Shown: positions 41,647 through 53,950, counted from the first letter of the stretch. The stretch is 64,000 nt of DNA from Pampus argenteus (GCA_036937835.1 CM072876.1:20024001-20088000), one strand, 5' to 3'. Notes: generated from the letters alone by a model not told the origin. Made by a program: numbers and translations.

Positions 41647-44600
41647 CTATTGCTCCTTCCCACCTGCCTCACCCGGAGAGCCAGGCCGCCGCTGCTTTGA
41701 CCCTTTTGCGTGGAGCTCCGGCTCCTTCCTCCGAATGGGCACAGAGGCGATTCTTCTTTGTGGCTGTGTCCTAGGCCTGCCGCCTGCAGCTCCGGCCCTT
41801 TGGACCGTCGCCGCGGCCATCTGGATCACAGCCACCGGGGGGATCTGCGTGTGCTTCCTTACCAGCAAGTTCCTGGAGGTCCATATGGCGTCTTTGATGG
41901 CGGCAAGGGTGAGCCACTGCTTTGCAAAGTCATTCTTTTTCATTTTTGTTTGGCTCACCCCATAAAGCACCAGTTGTGCTGTGAGGACCTCCCTCGCTGG
42001 CAAGTACGGGAATTTCAAGGAGCCGGCCATTGTCCACTGGTCTGCGGCAGCGCTGCAATCCCAGAGAAGGTGCCTAACCGACTCGGGCCCGCCACAACCC
42101 GGTCGGGGGCATGTTGAGGACTTCGACATGCCCCGGGAATGCATAACGGACCTGACTGGGAGGATCTCGTGAGCCACCATCCACGACAGGTCCCGGAGTC
42201 TGTTCGGAAGAGCAGGATGGTTCACGTTGCGCCAAACTGTTGAGGGCTCGCCCAATGCGAGCCCGCGCACTGGACTCACTGGTTCTCGCTCCTGCACAAC
42301 AGTAAGAAGAGAGCGATGGTTAGTTAAAACCTGCAGTTCTTCCTGCTCAAGTTTAAAATGCTTTAAAAATATCTGTATAAAAGCATAAGCTGGGGGCAGG
42401 CTAAAAGACACGGGTACTTTAAGATCAGTGGGTAAAATCCTCAATTTTCTTAGGTAAGACCCCATCCAGAAACGCGACATTGCTGTGGTCTTGGGGTTTC
42501 TGGATGGGTCTGTGGCATGTGTGATGTGCAGCGTGGTGTATCTGCTTCCTAGAAACAAATACAGGTCAGGCACTCCTTTTCCTCCTTTCTCTTTTGGTTT
42601 CTTCATCACATCCCTCCTCAGTCTTTCCCACTTGGAGCCCCACAGAAAGTAAAATATGGCTCGGTCCAGGTCTAAAAGCACTTTCCTAGGAGGGGTAAAA
42701 ACAGAACTGATGAGTAAAAGCAAAGGTAAAATCACTGCTTTTAGGATTAAAACCTTTCCTTCAATGGTCAGTCCTCTAAGTCCCCAGTATCCTAGTCTCT
42801 GTCTAACTTTCCCTACCACGTCTGGCCAGTTTGTTCTACCTCCTCCCTCCCTGTCGAATTTGACCCCAAGTATTTTCTGGTCATTTTGAGTTATAGTCAG
42901 GGGGAGTCCCGTTGTCTCAGTCGCTGTCCACGGGCCGTAAAATTGAGCTTGGGTCTTGCTTCTGTTCAGTTTTGACCCAGAGGCTCGTCCGAACCAGTCA
43001 GTTAGGTCCAGTGTCCTGTTGACAGATAAAAGGTCAGTGCATAAAATGTTGACGTCGTCCATATATAAAACACATTTTGTCACGAGTCCCCCGCTCCCTG
43101 GGATTCCCAGGCCATTGATCCGTTGGTCCCTTCTCAAGATCTGTGCCAGTGGTTCTATGCAGGTTACGTAGAGGAGGGCAGATAAAGGGCAACCCTGACG
43201 GACCCCGCAGTTAACACTCACTGCTTTTGTCAGATGCCCATTAACAAGAAATTTACTGCTAATGCCCTGGTATAGCAGTCCCACCCATGTCATGAACCTC
43301 CCTGCAAAGCCCATTTTTTGCAGTACCCGGAAAAGGTACTGGTGCGAGACCCGATCGAAGGCTTTCTCAAAGTCTAAATTCAGGACTATTAGCCGAATGT
43401 TTCTATCTCTCGCATAACAGATGGTGTCTCTGATCAGCACGAGGCTGTCCGTGATCTTCCTCCCGCGGATGGCACAGGCTTGGTCCGGGTGAATCACCTC
43501 TTCTAAAAACAAAGACATACGTGATGCTAAGAGTTTACTAAAAAGCTTGCAGTCATAGTTTAAAAGTGTGATAGGTCTCCAGTTCTTCAGGTCAGTCTCG
43601 TCTTTATTCTTATGAAGAAGAGTCACTATCCCTACTCGAAAACTCTCGGGAAGTCGGTCAAGTCGCTCAAATTCCATAAAAACAGCAAGTAAGTCAGGTG
43701 CTAAAATGTCCCAAAAAGTCAAATAAAATTCAACGGGAAGTCCGTCTTGTCCCGGGGACCTCCCTTTCTTAAAACTCTTGATGCACTTATTTAACTCTGG
43801 AATAGTAAAATCTTGGGTTAAAAGCACACTGTCACTTACCGTTTTGTCAATGAAATTTAAAACTTCTGTAATGGTGTCTGTATCAGTGGGTTTTTCTTGG
43901 TAGAGTGTCCCATAAAATTGTTCCACTGTTTGCTTTATTTCTTCTGTTGTATCAACTGTGCACCCATTTTCTTTTGTTAGTTTTAAGATCCCCCCCCTTT
44001 TGTTAACAATTTTCTTAAAAAAATACCTGGTGCACTTTTCCCCCTCCTCAGTTTCCTGTTCTCTGCTCCTTAAGATGACACCCTTACTTTTAACTTCTGC
44101 TAAAACCGACATCTCTGTTTTAATTTCTTTGATTTCTGCATTAAAATCCACCCCTTGTTGGTTTAGTTTAAAATAGCGCTGTAGTCTTTTTTGCAGTCCC
44201 ATCATGCGTTTGTTTTCTTTATTCTTTTTCCTTTTTCCTGCTTGCCTAAAGAAAGTCCGGGTCCTTTCCTTCACCATTTCCCACCAGTGTGCACGTGTGT
44301 CGTATAAGTCTTGAAGGGTCTGCCACTCTTTGTACTGCTCCCTGTACTGTCTGACTAGGTCCTTGTCATCTAAAAGGGAGCAGTTGAGTTTCCACAGACC
44401 GCTTCCTGATGTCACACCCGATGAGAGTGATAGCGTGCAGGAAAGCATCAGGTGATCCGAAAAGAAAACAGGGGTTAATCTAGCATCGGTTGGAGGACAA
44501 TCCCGTGTAAAAACATAATCTATGCGAGAGGCTCTGGTGCCATCACCACTTAACCAGGTGAAGCCGTCCTCTCTGGGATGCATGGTTTTAAAACAGTCCT

Positions 44601-45165
44601 GTAGTTTAAAATCCTTGCATAAATTCTGCAATAAAACCGATGTTTTATCAAGTTTAAAATCATCCCCTACTCTTTTTCTGTCTTTATTACTTAAGATACA
44701 ATTAAAATCACCCCCGGCAACTATAGGTGCTCTACCTAGCATGTGGAACTGCAATTCTTCTAAAAGTTCATACCTGTCATTCTTTTCGTTAGGTCCGTAG
44801 ATATTTAAGAGGTTAAAATCCTGTCCCATAAAAGTCAGATGTGCTAAAAGTGCTCGACCGTCTCTCACCACAGTGCTACCTTTCACCAGAACTTGAGGAT
44901 TTTTTATTAAAATGGCCACTCCATCATTTTTGTTTTGGTTAGATCCGCTCCATATTGATGTTTGTGGCCACCTCTCCTCCCATTGTCTGTAATGTGATAA
45001 AAAGGGTAGGCCACATTCCTGTAATAAAAACACATCTGACTTGAAAGAGCTAAGAAAGGATAAAACACTCTGGGCTCTAACTCTCGACTTCACACTTCTC
45101 ACATTGATGGTTGAGAAGGTGAGGGTCATGAGAATGGTTAAAAATGGGATAACAGGTATGAACAT
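41647..45165 (-). CDS. Keno ORF2 protein, copy 3
   Basis: Intact 1,172 aa, identical to copy 2, with complete endonuclease, reverse transcriptase and CCHC motifs. A run of eight C on the plus strand between the endonuclease and RT domains keeps the frame here as in the other copies. Confidence 0.95.
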   Translation of the reverse strand: MFIPVIPFLTILMTLTFSTINVRSVKSRVRAQSVLSFLSSFKSDVFLLQECGLPFLSHYRQWEERWPQTSIWSGSNQNKNDGVAILIKNPQVLVKGSTVVRDGRALLAHLTFMGQDFNLLNIYGPNEKNDRYELLEELQFHMLGRAPIVAGGDFNCILSNKDRKRVGDDFKLDKTSVLLQNLCKDFKLQDCFKTMHPREDGFTWLSGDGTRASRIDYVFTRDCPPTDARLTPVFFSDHLMLSCTLSLSSGVTSGSGLWKLNCSLLDDKDLVRQYREQYKEWQTLQDLYDTRAHWWEMVKERTRTFFRQAGKRKKNKENKRMMGLQKRLQRYFKLNQQGVDFNAEIKEIKTEMSVLAEVKSKGVILRSREQETEEGEKCTRYFFKKIVNKRGGILKLTKENGCTVDTTEEIKQTVEQFYGTLYQEKPTDTDTITEVLNFIDKTVSDSVLLTQDFTIPELNKCIKSFKKGRSPGQDGLPVEFYLTFWDILAPDLLAVFMEFERLDRLPESFRVGIVTLLHKNKDETDLKNWRPITLLNYDCKLFSKLLASRMSLFLEEVIHPDQACAIRGRKITDSLVLIRDTICYARDRNIRLIVLNLDFEKAFDRVSHQYLFRVLQKMGFAGRFMTWVGLLYQGISSKFLVNGHLTKAVSVNCGVRQGCPLSALLYVTCIEPLAQILRRDQRINGLGIPGSGGLVTKCVLYMDDVNILCTDLLSVNRTLDLTDWFGRASGSKLNRSKTQAQFYGPWTATETTGLPLTITQNDQKILGVKFDREGGGRTNWPDVVGKVRQRLGYWGLRGLTIEGKVLILKAVILPLLLLISSVFTPPRKVLLDLDRAIFYFLWGSKWERLRRDVMKKPKEKGGKGVPDLYLFLGSRYTTLHITHATDPSRNPKTTAMSRFWMGSYLRKLRILPTDLKVPVSFSLPPAYAFIQIFLKHFKLEQEELQVLTNHRSLLTVVQEREPVSPVRGLALGEPSTVWRNVNHPALPNRLRDLSWMVAHEILPVRSVMHSRGMSKSSTCPRPGCGGPESVRHLLWDCSAAADQWTMAGSLKFPYLPAREVLTAQLVLYGVSQTKMKKNDFAKQWLTLAAIKDAIWTSRNLLVRKHTQIPPVAVIQMAAATVQRAGAAGGRPRTQPQRRIASVPIRRKEPELHAKGSKQRRPGSPGEAGGKEQ

Positions 45166-45216
45166 TTTTAAGACTATAAAGCAATTAAAACTTTCAGATT
45201 TCTAAAAAATAAGTGG

Positions 45217-46521
45217 TTAAGAAATTTCTTGTGAATGGAGCTCCTCCTTCACTCCTAGGGGAGAAGGGTGAAGGGATTGAGCTGCATTCCCCTCTCGGAC
45301 TCTCGGGGTTGGCCTCTGCTTCAATGCTGCATTTAATTTTGAGTCTTTTGGGGTTGATTGTAGAGCTATGGTTAAGAAAGAGACGTCATTTGGTGAGCTG
45401 GAGGGAAAGATTCTGGACTCCTCCTCAGATGAACTATCTGAGAGGGTCCTCATCCTTCCCCTCTTCTCTGAGACTACTGGAGACTCAGAGGACAGTTCTG
45501 ATGCCGGCCTCTTTGTTTGCTGGGTGTCGGAGAGGGGGGCATCCTCGCTATCATCCTGTGTTTGGATTTCGTCACATTCTGGGGTAGCTCCGCCCTCTGC
45601 CTGCATTTCCCCAGAACTCTCCATTGGTGGGGCTGTTGCAGGCCCCTCCTCTTCTCCCCTCTCACCTGGTCCCTCTCCTCCAATCATAGGATTTGGAGGG
45701 AGATTTGAATTTACTGGCCCCGCCTCTTCCAATAGCTCATGAATTACCTTCACTTGTTCATCATTTCTTCCTTTTTCTGTCTGCCGTGCTGCCTTGAGTT
45801 TGTTGGCAAATGACTTTGGGCAATCTCTAAAGAGGTGGTTTGTTTCCCCACAAAGATTACACCTTCTGCCATTGGTACATTCCTCAAAAGTGTGACCAAT
45901 TTCTCTGCATTTTCCACAAACAATTTCTTGGCACGCTTCTGCCAGGTGCCCGTGCTTGCCACACTTGCGACAAAGCTTGGGCTGACCCTGGTAGTGAATG
46001 TAGCCCCTGTTTTCACCCAGAACTATCATTGATGGAAGGTGCTTCAGGCCCTGGAAGCCTTGGGGGTCCTGCCATTGTTGGATGGGAACCCTCCAAGCAC
46101 AATTCCAGATGCCGTCTTCATCCTTCACTTTGGTAGCCTGGCCTTTTACAGTGCAGTATCTACCCAGCCACAAACAAATGTCATCTGCATTCACGGTTTC
46201 ATTGAACATTCTGACAATAACTGTTTTTAAAGTATTGTCAGTCAACTTCTCAACATTAAATGCAGAAAACTGGGGTTTTACATTCTCATACTTTGTCCAG
46301 AACTCCTTCAACAGCACAGCAGATCGAAAACTCACGTCAAAACCTTTGTTAAAAGGCAGTGTCATGATACAATTAATTTCATCAGGTTTAAACTCGAGGG
46401 CTTTTTGGATCAGCTTCCTGGAGAAGTCCAGCCTCGACATCCCCAGAAGCTTTCCATCTTTTTCAATAAATAAAAATCGGACACTGTGGTGCCTCCGCAT
46501 GCCGGCATGGCTGGCCGACAT
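45217..46521 (-). CDS. Keno ORF1 protein, copy 3
   Basis: Intact 434 aa from the ATG at 46521, with three CCHC knuckles and an acidic, Ser-rich C-terminus. Unlike copy 2 it keeps the complete 353-bp leader. Confidence 0.92.
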   Translation of the reverse strand: MSASHAGMRRHHSVRFLFIEKDGKLLGMSRLDFSRKLIQKALEFKPDEINCIMTLPFNKGFDVSFRSAVLLKEFWTKYENVKPQFSAFNVEKLTDNTLKTVIVRMFNETVNADDICLWLGRYCTVKGQATKVKDEDGIWNCAWRVPIQQWQDPQGFQGLKHLPSMIVLGENRGYIHYQGQPKLCRKCGKHGHLAEACQEIVCGKCREIGHTFEECTNGRRCNLCGETNHLFRDCPKSFANKLKAARQTEKGRNDEQVKVIHELLEEAGPVNSNLPPNPMIGGEGPGERGEEEGPATAPPMESSGEMQAEGGATPECDEIQTQDDSEDAPLSDTQQTKRPASELSSESPVVSEKRGRMRTLSDSSSEEESRIFPSSSPNDVSFLTIALQSTPKDSKLNAALKQRPTPRVREGNAAQSLHPSPLGVKEELHSQEIS

Positions 46522-46874
46522 GGTGGAGGCACCACACAATCTAAAAGATATAACAAGCTAAAAAACCTTTAAAATGTCTAATAAATACAAGACTAAAAGC
46601 TCAATAAATAGATGTAAAATGCTGAGACGTACAAAAAGGATACATAGAAAACAGGGCTTACCTGGTCGACTTTGGCCTGGAAAGTTGTTAATTCCAGCAG
46701 AGTTCGGATAGATTATCCTCTGGGCCAATGGATTTCTATTTACTAAAGATTTGCAACTATTAGAAAGTTGAAATACTTTAGACAAGAAATAAGTGGGCTT
46801 TCCTCCCTAAACACTGACAGCAACTGGTGCCACAGCAGGCAGCAACTACCATCAATAACAGGATGTGATCGCAG

Positions 46875-46900
46875 TCTTAGCCAAAAGGCCGAGAAGCGAT
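46875..46900 (-). pseudogene. RNU2: U2 snRNA copy 22, 5' part (nt 1-26)
   Basis: Carries the U2 start and stem I up to GGCTAAGA. The PSE is intact at 46947-46963. It could act as a leader for Keno copy 3 transcripts. Confidence 0.93.
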
Positions 46901-47522
46901 ACCGTGAAGCTGCAGCAGGCGGGAGGGGGTTCTCCGCACAGCCGCCCTCACTGACGGGCCTGAACCTGGTGCAACAGGCAAGGGATAACGGGTCAAATAA
47001 CCGCTAAAGATGCCGAACGACAGGCGGAGGAAGTGCAACAGAGTAGCGCTAAACAAAGTTCCTTTAAGGGACCGGGTGCAGCGGCTCCTCCACTCTTCCC
47101 GCCCACGTGGTACATTCGGGACCGATGGGAAAGCAGTAGAGGCGTGGCTGCTACAATGCAGCGCCGCCATGGAGACCGGTTGTTTCTGTCATTCACTGAT
47201 TTCAGCGTTCACATGTGACAAAATGATCACGAGCGGGCCCTCTGCGAAAGCGGCTCTATCCGCGGACGCTCCCTGCGCCGTACAAGCTTTACCGTCTCTA
47301 CTCTAGACGGGAGCATAAGTGACAAAATGAACACCGTGTTGCATTAAAGGAGACTTGAAGCTAGCGGCCGAGACCACAAAAGCGTTTGAATGAAAGGGTC
47401 ATTTGCTCGTACACCTCCACGCGACGGGACGTCATTTTGCTAGCGGGGCGGCCGCAGGTTCGAGCCACTGACGTGGCTTTCCTGTCCGGACACGCTCACT
47501 ATTGTTGACATTGCACGTATAA

Positions 47523-47686
47523 CAAGGGGAGAGCGCGAACGCAGTCCCCCACTACCACAAATTATGCAGTCGAGATTCCCACATTTGGGGAATTCGCAGA
47601 GGTCAGTCGGCCGGGGTGCAATGGCTGAGCCTCGCCCTGGGTGAACCACCTACTTGATCATGGTGTCTCCCCTGCCAGGTAAGTAT
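47523..47686 (-). ncRNA. RNU1: U1 snRNA, copy 22
   Basis: Consensus RNA with the tagcgg spacer. The upstream U2 spacer has gcggacgctc. Confidence 0.95.
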
Positions 47687-48160
47687 GACTTGGGGCCGCT
47701 TGATAGAAGGGAGTGGACTCCGGGTCAAACGGTTCTCACTGACGGTGCTGAATGCACAAACAGCACATCACGTATGAGCAGAGGCGGAGCCAACGAACCC
47801 TCTGACTGACGCGTACGCACGCACGCACGCACCGAGTTAACACCGTCTTTGCCAAACATTTCGGTGTACTGTGAATATGTCGGTAAGAGGATAAGAAAAG
47901 GCACAAGGGGCTCTATGGCCCTAACCTGACCCTTTTGATCTCCACTGCCGTTTGCTTTGGATGCATAAATGTACGGAAATTACAGGAATTGGATCTATTT
48001 TATTGCCCAGCATCAGCATAACGTACCTCACCCGGAACATTCACAGTCACGCGCTCAGCAAGTCAGCCGCAGGCTGTGAGTAACGTAGAGCTTGAAAGTA
48101 AACTTCACTTTCGCCTCGATTCAGCCCGACGCTGTTGCTTTTACTTTCACATAGTCAGAG

Positions 48161-48348
48161 GGGTGCACCGTTCCCGGAAGCACTGCAATACCGGGTCGAT
48201 GCGTGGAGAGGACGGAGCAAGCCCCTGTTCCATCTCCCTGCTTCAAAAATCAATTTAATATATGGTCCCCGGGTAGGGGACGTATCAGATATTAAACTGA
48301 TAAGAACAGATACTACACTTGATCTTAGCCAAAAGGCCGAGAAGCGAT
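48161..48348 (-). ncRNA. RNU2: U2 snRNA, copy 23
   Basis: Consensus RNA. The spacer has gcggacgctc, as in copies 9, 22 and 25. Confidence 0.95.
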
Positions 48349-48970
48349 ACCGTGAAGCTGCAGCAGGCGGGAGGGGGTTCTCCGCACAGCCGCCCTCACT
48401 GACGGGCCTGAACCTGGTGCAACAGGCAAGGGATAACGGGTCAAATAACCGCTAAAGATGCCGAACGACAGGCGGAGGAAGTGCAACAGAGTAGCGCTAA
48501 ACAAAGTTCCTTTAAGGGACCGGGTGCAGCGGCTCCTCCACTCTTCCCGCCCACGTGGTACATTCGGGACCGATGGGAAAGCAGTAGAGGCGTGGCTGCT
48601 ACAATGCAGCGCCGCCATGGAGACCGGTTGTTTCTGTCATTCACTGATTTCAGCGTTCACATGTGACAAAATGATCACGAGCGGGCCCTCTGCGAAAGCG
48701 GCTCTATCCGCGGACGCTCCCTGCGCCGTACAAGCTTTACCGTCTCTACTCTAGACGGGAGCATAAGTGACAAAATGAACACCGTGTTGCATTAAAGGAG
48801 ACTTGAAGCTAGCGGCCGAGACCACAAAAGCGTTTGAATGAAAGGGTCATTTGCTCGTACACCTCCACGCGACGGGACGTCATTTTGCTAGCGGGGCGGC
48901 CGCAGGTTCGAGCCACTGACGTGGCTTTCCTGTCCGGACACGCTCACTATTGTTGACATTGCACGTATAA

Positions 48971-49134
48971 CAAGGGGAGAGCGCGAACGCAGTCCCCCAC
49001 TACCACAAATTATGCAGTCGAGATTCCCACATTTGGGGAATTCGCAGAGGTCAGTCGGCCGGGGTGCAATGGCTGAGCCTCGCCCTGGGTGAACCACCTA
49101 CTTGATCATGGTGTCTCCCCTGCCAGGTAAGTAT
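48971..49134 (-). ncRNA. RNU1: U1 snRNA, copy 23
   Basis: Consensus RNA. Confidence 0.95.
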
Positions 49135-49608
49135 GACTTGGGGCCGCTTGATAGAAGGGAGTGGACTCCGGGTCAAACGGTTCTCACTGACGGTGCTGAA
49201 TGCACAAACAGCACATCACGTATGAGCAGAGGCGGAGCCAACGAACCCTCTGACTGACGCGTACGCACGCACGCACGCACCGAGTTAACACCGTCTTTGC
49301 CAAACATTTCGGTGTACTGTGAATATGTCGGTAAGAGGATAAGAAAAGGCACAAGGGGCTCTATGGCCCTAACCTGACCCTTTTGATCTCCACTGCCGTT
49401 TGCTTTGGATGCATAAATGTACGGAAATTACAGGAATTGGATCTATTTTATTGCCCAGCATCAGCATAACGTACCTCACCCGGAACATTCACAGTCACGC
49501 GCTCAGCAAGTCAGCCGCAGGCTGTGAGTAACGTAGAGCTTGAAAGTAAACTTCACTTTCGCCTCGATTCAGCCCGACGCTGTTGCTTTTACTTTCACAT
49601 AGTCAGAG

Positions 49609-49795
49609 GGGTGCACCGTTCCCGGAAGCACTGCAATACCGGGTCGACGCGTGGAGAGGACGGAGCAAGCCCCTGTTCCATCTCCCTGCTTCAAAAATCA
49701 ATTTAATATATGGTCCCCGGGTAGGGGACGTATCAGATATTAAACTGATAAGAACAGATACTACACTTGATCTTAGCCAAATGCCGAGAAGCGAT
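49609..49795 (-). ncRNA. RNU2: U2 snRNA, copy 24, stem I lesion
   Basis: 187 nt, with the same stem I lesion and A149G as copy 15, 23 kb away. Confidence 0.85.
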
Positions 49796-50417
49796 ACCGT
49801 GAAGCTGCAGCAGGCGGGAGGGGGTTCTCCGCACAGCCGCCCTCACTGACGGGCCTGAACCTGGTGCAACAGGCAAGGGATAACGGGTCAAATAACCGCT
49901 AAAGATGCCGAACGACAGGCGGAGGAAGTGCAACAGAGTAGCGCTAAACAAAGTTCCTTTAAGGGACCGGGTGCAGCGGCTCCTCCACTCTTCCCGCCCA
50001 CGTGGTACATTCGGGACCGATGGGAAAGCAGTAGAGGCGTGGCTGCTACAATGCAGCGCCGCCATGGAGACCGGTTGTTTCTGTCATTCACTGATTTCAG
50101 CGTTCACATGTGACAAAATGATCACGAGCGGGCCCTCTGCGAAAGCGGCTCTATCCGCGGACTCTCCCTGCGCCGTACAAGCTTTACCGTCTCTACTCTA
50201 GACGGGAGCATAAGTGACAAAATGAACACCGTGTTGCATTAAAGGAGACTTGAAGCTAGCGGCCGAGACCACAAAAGCGTTTGAATGAAAGGGTCATTTG
50301 CTCGTACACCTCCACGCGACGGGACGTCATTTTGCTATCGGGGCGGCCGCAGGTTCGAGCCACTGACGTGGCTTTCCTGTCCGGACACGCTCACTATTGT
50401 TGACATTGCACGTATAA

Positions 50418-50581
50418 CAAGGGGAGAGCGCGAACGCAGTCCCCCACTACCACAAATTATGCAGTCGAGATTCCCACATTTGGGGAATTCGCAGAGGTCA
50501 GTCGGCCGGGGTGCAATGGCTGAGCCTCGCCCTGGGTGAACCACCTACTTGATCATGGTGTCTCCCCTGCCAGGTAAGTAT
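50418..50581 (-). ncRNA. RNU1: U1 snRNA, copy 24
   Basis: Consensus RNA with the tatcgg spacer. The upstream ACGC tract is interrupted (acgcacacacgc). Confidence 0.95.
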
Positions 50582-51055
50582 GACTTGGGGCCGCTTGATA
50601 GAAGGGAGTGGACTCCGGGTCAAACGGTTCTCACTGACGGTGCTGAATGCACAAACAGCACATCACGTATGAGCAGAGGCGGAGCCAACGAACCCTCTGA
50701 CTGACGCGTACGCACACACGCACGCACCGAGTTAACACCGTCTTTGCCAAACATTTCGGTGTACTGTGAATATGTCGGTAAGAGGATAAGAAAAGGCACA
50801 AGGGGCTCTATGGCCCTAACCTGACCCTTTTGATCTCCACTGCCGTTTGCTTTGGATGCATAAATGTACGGAAATTACAGGAATTGGATCTATTTTATTG
50901 CCCAGCATCAGCATAACGTACCTCACCCGGAACATTCACAGTCACGCGCTCAGCAAGTCAGCCGCAGGCTGTGAGTAACATAGAGCTTGAAAGTAAACTT
51001 CACTTTCGCCTCGATTCAGCCCGACGCTGTTGCTTTTACTTTCACATAGTCAGAG

Positions 51056-51243
51056 GGGTGCACCGTTCCCGGAAGCACTGCAATACCGGGTCGATGCGTG
51101 GAGAGGACGGAGCAAGCCCCTGTTCCATCTCCCTGCTTCAAAAATCAATTTAATATATGGTCCCCGGGTAGGGGACGTATCAGATATTAAACTGATAAGA
51201 ACAGATACTACACTTGATCTTAGCCAAAAGGCCGAGAAGCGAT
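51056..51243 (-). ncRNA. RNU2: U2 snRNA, copy 25
   Basis: Consensus RNA. The spacer has gcggacgctc. Confidence 0.95.
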
Positions 51244-51865
51244 ACCGTGAAGCTGCAGCAGGCGGGAGGGGGTTCTCCGCACAGCCGCCCTCACTGACGG
51301 GCCTGAACCTGGTGCAACAGGCAAGGGATAACGGGTCAAATAACCGCTAAAGATGCCGAACGACAGGCGGAGGAAGTGCAACAGAGTAGCGCTAAACAAA
51401 GTTCCTTTAAGGGACCGGGTGCAGCGGCTCCTCCACTCTTCCCGCCCACGTGGTACATTCGGGACCGATGGGAAAGCAGTAGAGGCGTGGCTGCTACAAT
51501 GCAGCGCCGCCATGGAGACCGGTTGTTTCTGTCATTCACTGATTTCAGCGTTCACATGTGACAAAATGATCACGAGCGGGCCCTCTGCGAAAGCGGCTCT
51601 ATCCGCGGACGCTCCCTGCGCCGTACAAGCTTTACCGTCTCTACTCTAGACGGGAGCATAAGTGACAAAATGAACACCGTGTTGCATTAAAGGAGACTTG
51701 AAGCTAGCGGCCGAGACCACAAAAGCGTTTGAATGAAAGGGTCATTTGCTCGTACACCTCCACGCGACGGGACGTCATTTTGCTAGCGGGGCGGCCGCAG
51801 GTTCGAGCCACTGACGTGGCTTTCCTGTCCGGACACGCTCACTATTGTTGACATTGCACGTATAA

Positions 51866-52029
51866 CAAGGGGAGAGCGCGAACGCAGTCCCCCACTACCA
51901 CAAATTATGCAGTCGAGATTCCCACATTTGGGGAATTCGCAGAGGTCAGTCGGCCGGGGTGCAATGGCTGAGCCTCGCCCTGGGTGAACCACCTACTTGA
52001 TCATGGTGTCTCCCCTGCCAGGTAAGTAT
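51866..52029 (-). ncRNA. RNU1: U1 snRNA, copy 25
   Basis: Consensus RNA. Confidence 0.95.
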
Positions 52030-52503
52030 GACTTGGGGCCGCTTGATAGAAGGGAGTGGACTCCGGGTCAAACGGTTCTCACTGACGGTGCTGAATGCAC
52101 AAACAGCACATCACGTATGAGCAGAGGCGGAGCCAACGAACCCTCTGACTGACGCGTACGCACGCACGCACGCACCGAGTTAACACCGTCTTTGCCAAAC
52201 ATTTCGGTGTACTGTGAATATGTCGGTAAGAGGATAAGAAAAGGCACAAGGGGCTCTATGGCCCTAACCTGACCCTTTTGATCTCCACTGCCGTTTGCTT
52301 TGGATGCATAAATGTACGGAAATTACAGGAATTGGATCTATTTTATTGCCCAGCATCAGCATAACGTACCTCACCCGGAACATTCACAGTCACGCGCTCA
52401 GCAAGTCAGCCGCAGGCTGTGAGTAACGTAGAGCTTGAAAGTAAACTTCACTTTCGCCTCGATTCAGCCCGACGCTGTTGCTTTTACTTTCACATAGTCA
52501 GAG

Positions 52504-52690
52504 GGGTGCACCGTTCCCGGAAGCACTGCAATACCGGGTCGACGCGTGGAGAGGACGGAGCAAGCCCCTGTTCCATCTCCCTGCTTCAAAAATCAATTTA
52601 ATATATGGTCCCCGGGTAGGGGACGTATCAGATATTAAACTGATAAGAACAGATACTACACTTGATCTTAGCCAAATGCCGAGAAGCGAT
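52504..52690 (-). ncRNA. RNU2: U2 snRNA, copy 26, stem I lesion
   Basis: 187 nt, same lesion haplotype as copies 15, 24 and 29. Confidence 0.85.
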
Positions 52691-53312
52691 ACCGTGAAGC
52701 TGCAGCAGGCGGGAGGGGGTTCTCCGCACAGCCGCCCTCACTGACGGGCCTGAACCTGGTGCAACAGGCAAGGGATAACGGGTCAAATAACCGCTAAAGA
52801 TGCCGAACGACAGGCGGAGGAAGTGCAACAGAGTAGCGCTAAACAAAGTTCCTTTAAGGGACCGGGTGCAGCGGCTCCTCCACTCTTCCCGCCCACGTGG
52901 TACATTCGGGACCGATGGGAAAGCAGTAGAGGCGTGGCTGCTACAATGCAGCGCCGCCATGGAGACCGGTTGTTTCTGTCATTCACTGATTTCAGCGTTC
53001 ACATGTGACAAAATGATCACGAGCGGGCCCTCTGCGAAAGCGGCTCTATCCGCGGACTCTCCCTGCGCCGTACAAGCTTTACCGTCTCTACTCTAGACGG
53101 GAGCATAAGTGACAAAATGAACACCGTGTTGCATTAAAGGAGACTTGAAGCTAGCGGCCGAGACCACAAAAGCGTTTGAATGAAAGGGTCATTTGCTCGT
53201 ACACCTCCACGCGACGGGACGTCATTTTGCTATCGGGGCGGCCGCAGGTTCGAGCCACTGACGTGGCTTTCCTGTCCGGACACGCTCACTATTGTTGACA
53301 TTGCACGTATAA

Positions 53313-53476
53313 CAAGGGGAGAGCGCGAACGCAGTCCCCCACTACCACAAATTATGCAGTCGAGATTCCCACATTTGGGGAATTCGCAGAGGTCAGTCGG
53401 CCGGGGTGCAATGGCTGAGCCTCGCCCTGGGTGAACCACCTACTTGATCATGGTGTCTCCCCTGCCAGGTAAGTAT
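53313..53476 (-). ncRNA. RNU1: U1 snRNA, copy 26
   Basis: Consensus RNA with the tatcgg spacer. Confidence 0.95.
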
Positions 53477-53950
53477 GACTTGGGGCCGCTTGATAGAAGG
53501 GAGTGGACTCCGGGTCAAACGGTTCTCACTGACGGTGCTGAATGCACAAACAGCACATCACGTATGAGCAGAGGCGGAGCCAACGAACCCTCTGACTGAC
53601 GCGTACGCACGCACGCACGCACCGAGTTAACACCGTCTTTGCCAAACATTTCGGTGTACTGTGAATATGTCGGTAAGAGGATAAGAAAAGGCACAAGGGG
53701 CTCTATGGCCCTAACCTGACCCTTTTGATCTCCACTGCCGTTTGCTTTGGATGCATAAATGTACGGAAATTACAGGAATTGGATCTATTTTATTGCCCAG
53801 CATCAGCATAACGTACCTCACCCGGAACATTCACAGTCACGCGCTCAGCAAGTCAGCCGCAGGCTGTGAGTAACGTAGAGCTTGAAAGTAAACTTCACTT
53901 TCGCCTCGATTCAGCCCGACGCTGTTGCTTTTACTTTCACACAGTCAGAG

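Larger units (their letters stand above)
39016..46702. repeat. 7,687-bp tandem duplication, right copy
   Basis: Second copy of the block at 31329-39015. Beyond 46,703 the Keno 5' UTR continues to its normal 5' end and the U2 5' part, so this side keeps the ancestral right-hand context. Confidence 0.88.
41302..46874 (-). mobile_element. Keno-like retrotransposon, copy 3 (full length)
   Basis: A 5,573-bp element with the same ends as copy 1 (U2 nt 26 and nt 38), but a tail of 7 rather than 14 T on the plus strand and several substitutions (for example gatagatt for gataaatt and aggatgtg for aggaggtg in the 5' UTR). Both ORFs are open. It is the parent or sister of the truncated copy 2. Confidence 0.9.
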
